The notes: generated by a model from the letters alone, not told the origin. Positions 1 to 8,971 are shown, counted from the first letter of the stretch. The stretch: 64,000 bases of DNA from Bradyrhizobium sp. BR 10289 (GCF_019455385.1 NZ_JACOFR010000010.1:180762-244761), one strand, 5' to 3'. A program made the numbers and translations.

Positions 1-109
1 CAACAAAGCCCCGGCAAAGACCGGACGGGCCAAGAAGGTGGTCGGTGGCGGCTTCGCATTCGACATGGAAGACGGCGGCGACGAGCGCGACGCGGAATTC
101 CAGCGGTAG
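1..109 (+). CDS. methyl-accepting chemotaxis protein, 3' end only
   Basis: Only the last 35 codons are present, ending in TAG at 107-109. They encode a Lys/Ala/Pro-rich linker, then GGGFAFDMED and an acidic stretch ending in DAEFQR. The same tail closes the two complete receptors that follow (187-2118 and 2725-4533), which is why this is called a receptor of the same subfamily; no signalling domain is visible here. The linker plus tail would be the flexible cytoplasmic end of a transmembrane chemoreceptor. It is the first of three consecutive receptor genes on this strand. Confidence 0.8.
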   Translation, partial: NKAPAKTGRAKKVVGGGFAFDMEDGGDERDAEFQR

Positions 110-186
110 ACGGTTTGGGAGGTGCGGTCCGTATGGCTCACCTTCCAACAACAAAAACCGGGGATGGACCCCGAAGGAATAGGAAT

Positions 187-2118
187 ATGCGATTCACCAT
201 CAAGGCCAAGCTGGCGTGTGCATTCGGTGCCATCCTCCTGCTGTCGATGATCGCGGGAGGCATCGCATATCTGAAGCTCAGCGATCTGGCTGCGACCACC
301 GAGGTCGTGATCGGGGCCGCGGGGCGCTCGAGCAAGGCCGGCGAGCTTGAACGCAGCTTGCTGCTGCAGGTGCGAGCCGAGAAGAACGCCATTTTGGCGC
401 AGTCGGATGCGGATGTGGAGCGATATAGCGCCGAGGTCCGCAGGCTCCGCGAGGAACTGGTCAAGACGAAGGACGGGATCTACGCGACGGCCACGGAGAC
501 CGGACGCAAGATGCTCGACCGATTCTCCACGCTTTACACGACGCTGAACACCGCCGAAGACGAAGTTCTCAGACTGGCCCGCTCGGACAAGGCAAGGGCA
601 ATGGAGCTGTCGAGCGGCGAGGTTCGCCGCGCCGTGACCGAAGCAAGTCACGCGCTGGATGAGTATCTCGAATTCCTCAAGAAGCTGATGGCGGATCGGG
701 CTGATGAAGCCCGCGCGGAGAGCAGCCGCGCGCAGACGGTGCTGATTAGCATCGTCATCGTCTCGTTGCTGCTCGGCGCTGCCGCCGCCACCTTCATTGC
801 ATTGAGCATCAGCCGCTCCCTGATGCGCGCCGTCGGTCTCGCAAACGCCGTCGCGATCGGCGACCTCGGACAGAAGATCGAGGTCAAGAGCAATGACGAG
901 GTGGGAGATCTCGTCAAATCGCTGAACGGGATGACTGCGAACCTGAATGCGACCGCGGCAATCGCCGACGAGATCGCGCAGGGCAACCTCGCCGTGGAAG
1001 CCAAACGTCTGTCCGACAAGGATGTCCTCGGCATCGCGCTGGAGCGGATGATCACTGGCCTGAATGCCAACGCCGAGATCGCCAACGAGATCTCGCAGGG
1101 CAACCTCACGATCGAAGCCAAGCGCCTTTCCGACAAGGACAAGCTCGGCATTGCGCTGGAAACGATGGTTGAGCGGCTCAGGCAGATCGTGACCGAAGCG
1201 ATCACCGCCGCCCAGAACGTCTCGGCCGGCAGCCAGGAGCTCTCCGCCAGCGCCGAGCAGCTGTCGCAGGGCGCGACCGAGCAGGCCTCGTCGGCGGAGG
1301 AAGCCTCTTCGTCGATGGAGGAAATGGCTTCCAACGTGAAGCAGAATGCCGACAACGCCAACCAGACCGAGCAGATCGCAGCGCAGTCGGCCAAGGACGC
1401 CGAAGCCAGCGGTGCCGCGGTCGGCCGTGCGGTGCAGGCGATGCAGACGATTGCCGAGAAGATCACCATCGTCCAGGAGATCGCCCGCCAGACCGACCTG
1501 CTTGCTCTGAACGCCGCGGTCGAGGCCGCCCGCGCCGGCGAGCATGGCAAAGGCTTTGCGGTGGTTGCTTCCGAGGTGCGCAAGCTTGCCGAGCGCAGCC
1601 AGGCGGCTGCGGCTGAAATCGGGACGCTTTCGACGGAGACCGTGAAGGTCGCCCAGGAGGCGGGGGGCATGCTGTCAAAGCTCGTGCCCGACATCAAGAA
1701 GACCGCCGATCTCGTCCAGGAGATCACCGCAGCCTGCCGAGAGCAGGATGTCGGCGCCTCGCAGATCAACCAGGCGATCCAGCAGCTCGACAAGGTCGGC
1801 CAGCAGAACGCCAGCGCCTCCGAGCAGGTGTCATCGACATCGGAAGAGCTCGCCTCTCAGGCCGAGCAGCTGCAGTCGACCATCTCGTTCTTCCGGATCG
1901 AGCAAACCGCGCGTCACGGGAAGCCGGCGCATGCGGAGGTCGAGCATGCCGTCGGCCAGCTGCGCGCCAAGGCGGCCAAGATGGCAGCGGCCGATCGCGG
2001 CAACAGGAAGCCCGCCTCGAAGCCTGCGCGGGCTCTGAAAGTTGCCGGCGGCGGAGGCGGCTTCGCCTTCGACATGGACGATGCCGACGATGATCGCGAC
2101 GCGGAATTCCAGCGCTAA
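187..2118 (+). CDS. methyl-accepting chemotaxis protein with extra HAMP-like unit
   Basis: A transmembrane chemoreceptor of 643 residues that would signal to a CheA/CheW array. Membrane segments lie near residues 8-28 and 185-208, flanking a helical periplasmic domain of about 150 residues. A HAMP domain follows, then two tandem 39-residue HAMP-like units (nt 946-1062 and 1063-1179), each containing QGNL and RLSDKD. The kinase-control hairpin tip reads QTDLLALNAAVEAARAGEHG near residue 435. The C-terminus is a KPA-rich linker and an acidic tail ending DAEFQR. I chose ATG 187 (MRFTIKAKL) because it matches the start of the next receptor (MRFTVKAKL) and has a GAAGGA upstream; an in-frame ATG-like start at 115 would add 24 unlikely residues. 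The ligand cannot be inferred. Confidence 0.93.
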   Translation: MRFTIKAKLACAFGAILLLSMIAGGIAYLKLSDLAATTEVVIGAAGRSSKAGELERSLLLQVRAEKNAILAQSDADVERYSAEVRRLREELVKTKDGIYATATETGRKMLDRFSTLYTTLNTAEDEVLRLARSDKARAMELSSGEVRRAVTEASHALDEYLEFLKKLMADRADEARAESSRAQTVLISIVIVSLLLGAAAATFIALSISRSLMRAVGLANAVAIGDLGQKIEVKSNDEVGDLVKSLNGMTANLNATAAIADEIAQGNLAVEAKRLSDKDVLGIALERMITGLNANAEIANEISQGNLTIEAKRLSDKDKLGIALETMVERLRQIVTEAITAAQNVSAGSQELSASAEQLSQGATEQASSAEEASSSMEEMASNVKQNADNANQTEQIAAQSAKDAEASGAAVGRAVQAMQTIAEKITIVQEIARQTDLLALNAAVEAARAGEHGKGFAVVASEVRKLAERSQAAAAEIGTLSTETVKVAQEAGGMLSKLVPDIKKTADLVQEITAACREQDVGASQINQAIQQLDKVGQQNASASEQVSSTSEELASQAEQLQSTISFFRIEQTARHGKPAHAEVEHAVGQLRAKAAKMAAADRGNRKPASKPARALKVAGGGGGFAFDMDDADDDRDAEFQR

Positions 2119-2180
2119 CCAGCGTGTCCGGCCGCTGCCGGACCCGCTTCCCGGATACACCTGACCGAGTGGACTGCATC

Positions 2181-2669
2181 ATGGCCGCAACCTCGCAATA
2201 TCTGACGCTCGGGCTCGCCGGCGAGACGTTCGGCATCAGCATCCGCAACGTTCGTGAGATCCTGGACATGCGGCCGATCTCGCGGCTGCCGCATGCGCCG
2301 AACTTCCTGCTCGGCATGATCGACGTGCGCGGGGCCGGCTATCCGATCGTCGACCTCAGGACCAAGCTCGGCCTTCCGGCCGTGGCCGCGACCGAGGCGA
2401 CTCGCATCATCATCCTCGACGTGCCGATGAAGGACCGCCTGGTCGGCGTCGGCTTCGTCGCCGATTGCGTGTTCGAGGTCACCGACATCGACGAGCAGGC
2501 GATCGAGCCGATCCCCGAGGTCGGCGGCAAATGGCAGTCCGACTATGCCGCCGGCATCGGCCGCAAGGGCGAGAAATTCGTGGTGATCTTCGACCTCGCC
2601 AAGCTGATGGCGAATGACGAGATCCCGGAAGGACGTGACGTGGCCGCGGATTCGTCCCGCGCCGCCTGA
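2181..2669 (+). CDS. cheW: chemotaxis adaptor protein CheW
   Basis: A 162-residue cytoplasmic adaptor that couples receptors to the histidine kinase CheA. The whole protein is one CheW/SH3-like domain: YLTLGLAGETFGISI near the start, VREIL, then LLGMIDVRGAGYPIVDLR, the typical ligand-like loop of CheW. ATG 2181 is used because it begins the domain; the open frame extends upstream to 2124 without family-like sequence. It lies 62 bases after one receptor gene and 55 before another, an arrangement expected for a receptor/adaptor set transcribed together. The CheA partner is not in the window. Confidence 0.95.
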   Translation: MAATSQYLTLGLAGETFGISIRNVREILDMRPISRLPHAPNFLLGMIDVRGAGYPIVDLRTKLGLPAVAATEATRIIILDVPMKDRLVGVGFVADCVFEVTDIDEQAIEPIPEVGGKWQSDYAAGIGRKGEKFVVIFDLAKLMANDEIPEGRDVAADSSRAA

Positions 2670-2724
2670 GTTTGTAAGTGCGTGAGCAAGCGTAAGTACC
2701 TTAATTCGAACCAACGAGACTGAC

Positions 2725-4533
2725 ATGAGATTCACCGTCAAGGCCAAGCTTGCCAGCGCATTCGGCGTCGTCATCCTGCTCTCCATGATCGCCGGCGCGG
2801 TCGGATATCTGAAGCTGGCCGACATGGTCAATTCCTCCGAACTCCTGCTCGCTCGTTCGGGCCGCATGGAGAAGGCCGCGGACCTCAAGGAGGGTATCCT
2901 CATGATGGTGCGTTCGGAGAAAAACTCGATTCTTGCAACCTCGGACGTCGAATACGAGCAATTCGTGGCCGATCTCGCCAAGAATCGCGATGCCCTGACC
3001 AAGAGCAAGGACGAAATTCAGGCTGCTGCCGTCAGCGAAACCGGCAAGAAACTGATGGAGAGTTTCTCCGCTGCTTTCGCCAGGCTGAATGCGTATCAGG
3101 AAGAGACAGTCAGACTCGCGAAAACCGACAAGCTGAAGGCGCTGGATCGCTCCATGCATGACGGCCGCAAGGTCGTCGCGGACGCCATCGAGGCCGCCGA
3201 CAATTATATCAAGAACAACAAGAAGAACATGACCGAGCAGGCTGAGCAGGCCAGGCAGGACGGCGCCCGCGCCGAGATGCTGCTGATGAGCCTTGTCATC
3301 GCCTCGCTGCTGATCGCGGTGGTCGCGGCGACCTGGATCGCGCTCAGCATCAGCCGCGCCCTGGCCCAGGCGGTGGGCCTTGCCGACGCCGTGGCGATCG
3401 GCGATCTCAGCCACAAGATCGAGTCCTCCAGCAATGACGAGATCGGCGATCTCATCAAGTCGCTGAACGCGATGACGGTGAACCTGAATGCGACGGCCGC
3501 GCTGGCCAACAAGATCGCGCAGGGGGACCTCACGGTCGAAGCCAAGCCGTTGTCGGACAAGGATACGCTCGGCCTCGCGCTCGAACGGATGGTGGAGAAG
3601 CTTCGCCAGATCGTGTCGGAAGCCCTAACCGCCGCGCAGAACGTCTCGGCGGGCAGCCAGGAGCTCTCCGCGAGCGCCGAGCAGCTCTCGCAGGGCGCCA
3701 CCGAGCAGGCCTCGTCCGCCGAGGAGGCCTCGTCCTCGATGGAGGAGATGGCCTCGAACGTGAAGCAGAACGCCGACAACGCCAATCAGACCGAGAAGAT
3801 CGCTGCGCAGTCGGCCAAGGACGCCGAGGCGAGCGGTGCCGCGGTCGGCCGCGCCGTAAACGCGATGCAGACCATCGCCGAGAAGATCACGATCGTGCAG
3901 GAGATCGCGCGCCAGACCGACCTGCTAGCGCTCAACGCCGCGGTCGAGGCCGCGCGCGCCGGCGAGCACGGCAAGGGCTTTGCCGTGGTCGCCTCCGAAG
4001 TGCGCAAGCTCGCCGAGCGCAGCCAGGCGGCCGCCGCCGAGATCGGCACGCTCTCGGCCGAAACCGTGAAGGTCGCGCAGGAAGCGGGCTCCATGCTCTC
4101 CAAGCTCGTCCCCGACATCAAGCGGACGGCGGAACTGGTCGAAGAGATCACCGCGGCCTGCCGCGAGCAGGACGTCGGCTCGGCCCAGATCAACCAGGCC
4201 ATTCAGCAGCTCGACAAGGTCGGCCAGCAGAATGCCAGCGCATCCGAGCAGGTGTCCTCGACTTCGGAGGAACTCGCCTCGCAGGCCGAGCAGCTCCAGT
4301 CGACCATTGCCTACTTCCGGATCAATCAGGGCGTGAAGAGCCAGGCTCCGGCGCCGATCGATCGCGCCGTCAACCAACTGCGCGCCAAGGCGGCCACCAT
4401 GGCGGCGGCCGAGCGACCGGCTCGTAAGCCGCAGGCCAAACCGGCGCGCGCGATGAAGGCTGCTGCCGGCGGCGGCTTTGCCTTCGACCTGAACGACGGC
4501 GAAGACGATCGCGACGCCGAATTCCAGCGCTAA
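2725..4533 (+). CDS. methyl-accepting chemotaxis protein
   Basis: A 602-residue transmembrane chemoreceptor, closely related to the receptor at 187-2118. It has membrane segments near residues 8-28 and 188-210, a HAMP domain, a single extra HAMP-like unit with QGDL and PLSDKD, and a signalling hairpin whose tip is almost identical to that of the first receptor. The C-terminus has the same KPAR linker and acidic tail ending DAEFQR. The periplasmic domains differ more than the cytoplasmic parts, so the two probably sense different ligands through the same output. It lacks the second 39-residue HAMP-like unit of its neighbour. A hairpin follows the stop codon and may end this transcript. Confidence 0.94.
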   Translation: MRFTVKAKLASAFGVVILLSMIAGAVGYLKLADMVNSSELLLARSGRMEKAADLKEGILMMVRSEKNSILATSDVEYEQFVADLAKNRDALTKSKDEIQAAAVSETGKKLMESFSAAFARLNAYQEETVRLAKTDKLKALDRSMHDGRKVVADAIEAADNYIKNNKKNMTEQAEQARQDGARAEMLLMSLVIASLLIAVVAATWIALSISRALAQAVGLADAVAIGDLSHKIESSSNDEIGDLIKSLNAMTVNLNATAALANKIAQGDLTVEAKPLSDKDTLGLALERMVEKLRQIVSEALTAAQNVSAGSQELSASAEQLSQGATEQASSAEEASSSMEEMASNVKQNADNANQTEKIAAQSAKDAEASGAAVGRAVNAMQTIAEKITIVQEIARQTDLLALNAAVEAARAGEHGKGFAVVASEVRKLAERSQAAAAEIGTLSAETVKVAQEAGSMLSKLVPDIKRTAELVEEITAACREQDVGSAQINQAIQQLDKVGQQNASASEQVSSTSEELASQAEQLQSTIAYFRINQGVKSQAPAPIDRAVNQLRAKAATMAAAERPARKPQAKPARAMKAAAGGGFAFDLNDGEDDRDAEFQR

Positions 4534-4546
4534 GACCGTTCCAAGG

Positions 4547-4580
4547 GATCGGCCTGCCATTCACCAGCGGGCCGATCTTT
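4547..4580 (+). terminator. putative intrinsic terminator after the second receptor
   Basis: GATCGGCC (4547-4554) pairs perfectly with GGCCGATC (4570-4577) across a 15-base loop and is followed by TTT. The loop is long and the T run short, so it is a weak candidate that may only reduce readthrough into cheR. Confidence 0.4.
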
Positions 4581-4676
4581 CCTCGTTGACCAGCGCAAAC
4601 GCGTAGGATTCAAGATGGCCCGTTCGGCCCGACATTCAGTGCAGGCGGCGGCCATCCCGGATGGGGGCATGCAGCG

Positions 4677-5531
4677 ATGATGCCCGCCGTACAGGATACG
4701 GCCGTCCATCTGTCGGACCGCCACTTCCGGACCATCGCCGAATTGATCGAGGGCCAGGTCGGCATCAAGCTGCCGCAGGGCAAGCGGCTGATGCTGGAAG
4801 GACGCTTGCACAAGCGCGTGCGTGCGCTGAATTTCTCAGACCTCAACGAATATGTCGAGAATCTGTTCGAGGCCGAGCATTTCGACACCGAGCTCACGCA
4901 TCTCATCGACGTGGTGACGACCAACAAGACCGATTTCTTCCGCGAGCCGCAACACTTTGCCTTCATGCGCGACGTCGCGATTCCGGCCTTGCTCAAGCTG
5001 CATGGGCGCAACAGTGCCAGCCTGAAGATCTGGAGTTCAGCGAGCTCCACGGGGATGGAAGCCTACACCACCGCGATGGTGCTGGACGACATGACGCGGA
5101 ACGGCTCGCGCTTCCAGTACCGCATTCTCGGAACCGATATCTCGACGGCGGTGCTCCGTCTCGCCAAAACCGCGATCTATACCCGCGACGTCCTCGCGCC
5201 AGTGCCCGAGCCCTTCGTGAAGCGCTATTTCCTGTCGTCGCGGGACAAGGCGCGCGGCGAGGTGCGGGTGGTGCCGGAATTACGGCGGATGACGCATTTC
5301 ATGCGGATGAACCTGATGGATACGTCTTATCCGGTAGACCGGGACGTCGACATCATCTTCTGCCGCAACGTGCTGATCTATTTTGACAAGCCGACGCAGC
5401 GAAAGGTCGTCGAGCAGCTTTGCAATCATCTGCGTCCGGGAGGATATTTGCTGGTCGGACACTCCGAGTCGATGGTTCACAGTGCCGTTCCGGGGCTGAA
5501 GCAGGTTCAGCCGACCATTTTCCAAGTCTGA
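4677..5531 (+). CDS. cheR: chemotaxis protein methyltransferase CheR
   Basis: S-adenosylmethionine-dependent methyltransferase (284 residues) that methylates glutamates on chemoreceptors. An N-terminal helical domain is followed by a Rossmann-like domain ending in the CheR signature IIFCRNVLIYFD. The usual STGEEPYS motif is here STGMEAYT, so one conserved acidic residue and the proline are replaced. ATG 4677 is immediately followed by a second ATG, and a GGGGG run lies about ten bases upstream. A 21-codon frame (4615-4680) ends by overlapping the start as ATGA and could couple translation, but nothing else supports it. CheB follows after 17 bases. Confidence 0.93.
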   Translation: MMPAVQDTAVHLSDRHFRTIAELIEGQVGIKLPQGKRLMLEGRLHKRVRALNFSDLNEYVENLFEAEHFDTELTHLIDVVTTNKTDFFREPQHFAFMRDVAIPALLKLHGRNSASLKIWSSASSTGMEAYTTAMVLDDMTRNGSRFQYRILGTDISTAVLRLAKTAIYTRDVLAPVPEPFVKRYFLSSRDKARGEVRVVPELRRMTHFMRMNLMDTSYPVDRDVDIIFCRNVLIYFDKPTQRKVVEQLCNHLRPGGYLLVGHSESMVHSAVPGLKQVQPTIFQV

Positions 5532-5548
5532 TTGGGGGCACGTTCAAC

Positions 5549-6640
5549 ATGCCGAGGGAGAAAGTTCGCGTACTGATCGTGGACGATTCGGCGTCGGTGC
5601 GCCAAATCCTTCAGACGATCCTGAACGAGGATCCGGATATCGAGGTGATGGGCACGGCGTCCGATCCGTTCGTGGCGGCAAAGCGTCTCCAGGACGAGAT
5701 TCCCGATGTCATGATTCTCGACCTCGAGATGCCGCGCATGGATGGCATGACGTTCCTGCGCAAGATCATGGCGCAGCGGCCGATCCCGGTCATCATCTGC
5801 TCTTCGCTCACCGAGGAAGGCTCGAACGTGATGTTCGAGGCGTTCGAGGCCGGCGCCGTCGACATCGTTCCCAAGCCTAAGATCGACACGCGACAGGCGT
5901 TGCTCGAATGCTCGACGCGTTTGCGCGAAGCCGTGAAGTCGGCGGCGCGCGCACGTGTGCGGCCGCGGACGGAACGACGGGTGATCGAGAAGAAGTTGAC
6001 GGCCGACGCTATCATCCCCCCGCCGGTGCAGGGCAAGGTGCGGCCGACGACGGAACGCATCGTGTGCATTGGAGCCTCGACCGGCGGGACCGAAGCGCTC
6101 AACGACGTGCTCGAGATGTTGCCGCCGCACTGTCCGCCGATCGTGATCGTCCAGCACATGCCGGCCGGCTTCACCGCGGCCTTCGCCAAGCGTCTCGATG
6201 GCGTCTGCCAGATCCACGTCAAGGAGGCGGAGGATGGCGAGACCGTGCTGCCTGGCTGGGCCTATATCGCGCCGGGCGCCCGTCACATGCTGCTGCAGCG
6301 CATCGGCCTGCGCTACCAGATCGCGATCAAGGACGGCCCGCCGGTGTCGCGGCATCGCCCGTCGGTCGACGTGCTGTTCCGCTCGGCGGCCCAGCATGCC
6401 GGCGCCAATGCGCTCGGCGTCATCATGACCGGCATGGGCGACGACGGCGCGCGCGGCATGCTGGAGATGCGCAGGCTCGGCGCCGCGACGCGGGCGCAGG
6501 ACGAGGACAGCTGCGTGGTGTTCGGCATGCCCAAGGAAGCCATCGCCCATGGCGGCGTGGAGAAGGTCGTCTCGCTGAACCTGATCCCGCGCGAGATCAT
6601 GCTCTGGTACCAGACCGGGCACGTGGCGGCGGCAGGTTGA
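5549..6640 (+). CDS. cheB: chemotaxis response regulator protein-glutamate methylesterase CheB
   Basis: A 363-residue two-domain enzyme that removes methyl groups from, and deamidates, chemoreceptors. The N-terminal receiver domain has the acidic pair VDDS, the phosphoacceptor Asp near residue 58 in LDLEMPRMDG, and the conserved Lys in VPKPK. The C-terminal esterase domain shows the catalytic triad: Ser near residue 177 in GASTGGT, His in VQHMPAGF, and Asp in MTGMGDDGARGM. I chose ATG 5549 because MPREKVRVLIVDD is a standard receiver start; the open frame upstream overlaps cheR. It follows cheR closely and precedes an MCP-like soluble protein by five bases, so all three are likely co-transcribed. 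Confidence 0.95.
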   Translation: MPREKVRVLIVDDSASVRQILQTILNEDPDIEVMGTASDPFVAAKRLQDEIPDVMILDLEMPRMDGMTFLRKIMAQRPIPVIICSSLTEEGSNVMFEAFEAGAVDIVPKPKIDTRQALLECSTRLREAVKSAARARVRPRTERRVIEKKLTADAIIPPPVQGKVRPTTERIVCIGASTGGTEALNDVLEMLPPHCPPIVIVQHMPAGFTAAFAKRLDGVCQIHVKEAEDGETVLPGWAYIAPGARHMLLQRIGLRYQIAIKDGPPVSRHRPSVDVLFRSAAQHAGANALGVIMTGMGDDGARGMLEMRRLGAATRAQDEDSCVVFGMPKEAIAHGGVEKVVSLNLIPREIMLWYQTGHVAAAG

Positions 6641-6645
6641 TCGTC

Positions 6646-8370
6646 ATGTCAGCCATTCCCGCCAACACGCTGACGGAGGCGACCGTCGCGATCGAACAGG
6701 TCTCGTCGCGGATCGAGGACGTGTTCGCGCGGGTCGGCCAGGAGCTCGGGCGCGGCCACCTCATCTTTGGGGAGTTGAACCAGGGCCTCGCGACGCTCTC
6801 GCAGGAGCTTTCCGGCGCCGAGATCGAGGGCGCCGCGACCGCGTTGCAGGAGATCTCGGCGCGGCTTAGCGAGCTCGCAGAGGCGCTGCCGGCCGAGAGC
6901 GCGCTGCTGGCCACGATCGGCACCAGCACGGCGGAAGCGTCCGCGCTGCTCAAGCCGCTGTTCAAGCATATCGGGATGATCACGATCATCGCGCGCAGCG
7001 CCCGGATCGAGGCGGCCTCGCTCGACGGCGATCGCGAGGGCTTTCTCGCCTTCACGCAGGAGGCCTATGACCTCGGCAAGGCTGTGCAGGGCTCGATCGA
7101 GGGCTGCGCGAAAGACCAGCAGGGGCTGTCAGAAGCGGTTGCCACGGCGTCCGGCCGGCAGAAGGAATTCGAGAGCCGCTACGGAAAGCAATTGGTGTCG
7201 GAAAGCGCCGAGCTCGGCGCGGCCTATTCCGGATTGCGCGACCAGCGCCGCAACAGCAGGCAGCTCGCTGACCTCGCAAGCGCCAGCACAAGGAAGATCG
7301 CCGAGGCGGTCGGCAGCGCGATCATCTCGTTGCAAGCCGGTGACAGCACGCGTCAGCGCCTCGAGCATGTCTGTCACGGTCTCGGCCTTGCGGCGGGAAC
7401 CGGCCCGAGCCTCGTTCCCGGTGCAGTCGCCAGCGACGACGGTGCGCGCGCGATCTGCCAGTTGCAGGCGGCGTTGCTCAGGGACGCCCAGCGCGAGTTC
7501 GGCGGCGATATCGGCCAGATCGTCCGCGCGCTGACTGCCATCCTGCATGACGCGGGCAGCGTGGTCCGTCATGGCCGCACGCTGTTCGGCGGGGAGGATG
7601 GCGGCTCGTCGTCATTCCTGACGCGCATCAAGCAGACGCTCGCCCATGCCTCAACCCTGATTGCCACCTGCGAAGGCGCCGGCCGCGCGGTCGACGAGGC
7701 GCTGGCCATCGTCGAGGACACGCTGACGAAGTTTCGTGAGGCCATTGCCGGGCTCGCCGAGGCCACCGTCGACATCACGCTGATCGGCATGAATGCCGGT
7801 CTCAAGGCGAGCCATCTCGGCAGCCGCGGCAGCGCCTTCGTCGTGATCGCCAACGAGCTCAAGGCAACCGCCGATCAGGTCTCTGCGGGCGCAGCGCGCT
7901 TGCGGCCCGTGCTCGACGGCATCGAGCGTTCGGCAAAAGAGCTGAGAGAGCTCCGTGTGCAGGGCGATCCCGCGCAGCTTGCCAAGCTCGAGCCGCAGAT
8001 CCTCCAGGCGCTCCGCGAGGTAGAGGTCGGCAACGAGCGGCTCGACAGGCTGATGAGGCGCCTCGTCGACGAGGGCGCGGAATTCGAAGGCCTGATGAAC
8101 TCCGCGCAGGGCCAGATGACCACGCTCGGCGAGGGCTCTGCAACATTGCCCGCGGTTGCCACGCGGCTCGAGACCGCCAGCTCCGGTGCGGAGCCGCCGC
8201 AGCCGGAGGTGCAGGATCAGGCGATGCTGGACGATCTCTTCGTGCGCTACACGATGGAGCGCGAGCGGGACGTCCACCGCGAATTCTTGCAGACGCTTGG
8301 GCTGGCATCGACTGCGACCACGCGTGTCGTGGCGATCGAGGCCGCGGATGACGGCATAGAGTTGTTTTGA
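6646..8370 (+). CDS. soluble chemotaxis-associated protein with two MCP-hairpin-like segments
   Basis: A 574-residue protein with no membrane segment and long predicted helices. Two stretches resemble the chemoreceptor hairpin tip: IIARSARIEAASLDGDREGF (near residues 115-134) and LIGMNAGLKASHLGSRGSAF (near 379-398), the latter followed by VVIANELKATADQ. In a normal receptor these positions read LALNAAVEAAR...GKGFAVVA. Key positions are kept but the sequence is too divergent to assume it controls a kinase. ATG 6646 lies five bases after cheB and begins the helical protein; the open frame continues far upstream only as an overlap with cheB. Its place after cheB suggests a role in receptor signalling or adaptation. 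The function is not known to me. Confidence 0.75.
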   Translation: MSAIPANTLTEATVAIEQVSSRIEDVFARVGQELGRGHLIFGELNQGLATLSQELSGAEIEGAATALQEISARLSELAEALPAESALLATIGTSTAEASALLKPLFKHIGMITIIARSARIEAASLDGDREGFLAFTQEAYDLGKAVQGSIEGCAKDQQGLSEAVATASGRQKEFESRYGKQLVSESAELGAAYSGLRDQRRNSRQLADLASASTRKIAEAVGSAIISLQAGDSTRQRLEHVCHGLGLAAGTGPSLVPGAVASDDGARAICQLQAALLRDAQREFGGDIGQIVRALTAILHDAGSVVRHGRTLFGGEDGGSSSFLTRIKQTLAHASTLIATCEGAGRAVDEALAIVEDTLTKFREAIAGLAEATVDITLIGMNAGLKASHLGSRGSAFVVIANELKATADQVSAGAARLRPVLDGIERSAKELRELRVQGDPAQLAKLEPQILQALREVEVGNERLDRLMRRLVDEGAEFEGLMNSAQGQMTTLGEGSATLPAVATRLETASSGAEPPQPEVQDQAMLDDLFVRYTMERERDVHREFLQTLGLASTATTRVVAIEAADDGIELF

Positions 8371-8521
8371 CGTTCCTCGCCGGCATCGCCTCGTGCGTCG
8401 GCGTCAATTTGAAGGGACGGCTTTGCAGGGTGTTAACCGTGGCGAAATGCTTACCGCGCCGGTCATTGTCGCGCCCCACAGTTGGTTGCAAATACCAGTG
8501 AATTTTCCGACGGGTGTTTCC

Positions 8522-8971
8522 ATGATGAGAGACGGCCAATACGCGGCCTGGTTCAGGACCTCACGCGGCCAGGGCACAGGTATCGTGCATCTTGCGGACG
8601 GAAGGATCTCCGGGAGCGACAGCTTTATCACCTATGGCGGCTCCTATCAGTTCGATGACGATCAGCGCTTCACGGCCGTCCTGACCACGCGGCGCTATGC
8701 CGAGGGGCCGCCGACCGTGTTCGGGTTGGACGAGGTCGAAGTCAGCCTCTCAGGCGTGTGCAACGGTCTGGTGGCCACCTGTTCGGGTACGGCCAAGCAA
8801 GCGCCCGACGTCAAGTTCGAGGCGACCCTGATCTACAACCAGGACGAAGCGCCAGTGGCCGACATCCGATGCGCCGTCGTGAAACTCAACGCCGACAAGC
8901 TGCCCAAAAGTCTCGACGGCCGCTTCCGGCCGCGCCATCCGTTCACGCCACCCAAGGTACCGCCGTCTTAG
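8522..8971 (+). CDS. GrlR-like small protein
   Basis: A 149-residue protein whose first 80 residues resemble the GrlR-type beta-barrel fold: MRDGQYAAWF, then GTGIVHLADGRISGSDSF and a tyrosine-containing GSYQF strand. Proteins of this type in rhizobia are mostly uncharacterised; GrlR itself regulates enterobacterial type III secretion, which cannot be transferred to this gene. I start at the MM pair (8522/8525) because the open frame upstream to 8393 looks unlike the family. The C-terminal third contains two cysteines and a Pro/Arg-rich end. It stands alone between the chemotaxis operon and a small gene on the same strand. Confidence 0.6.
   Translation: MMRDGQYAAWFRTSRGQGTGIVHLADGRISGSDSFITYGGSYQFDDDQRFTAVLTTRRYAEGPPTVFGLDEVEVSLSGVCNGLVATCSGTAKQAPDVKFEATLIYNQDEAPVADIRCAVVKLNADKLPKSLDGRFRPRHPFTPPKVPPS

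Noticed and set aside
648..1793. Long minus-strand open frame (381 codons) opposite the first receptor gene
   Set aside because: It lies entirely inside a clear MCP gene; the Ala/Ser/Arg-rich translation has no recognisable domain and reflects codon bias of GC-rich DNA.
4615..4680. 21-codon frame overlapping the cheR start as ATGA
   Set aside because: No ribosome-binding site of its own and no conserved product; could be chance.
5507..6622. 371-codon minus-strand frame opposite cheB
   Set aside because: His/Arg-rich translation opposite a canonical CheB gene.
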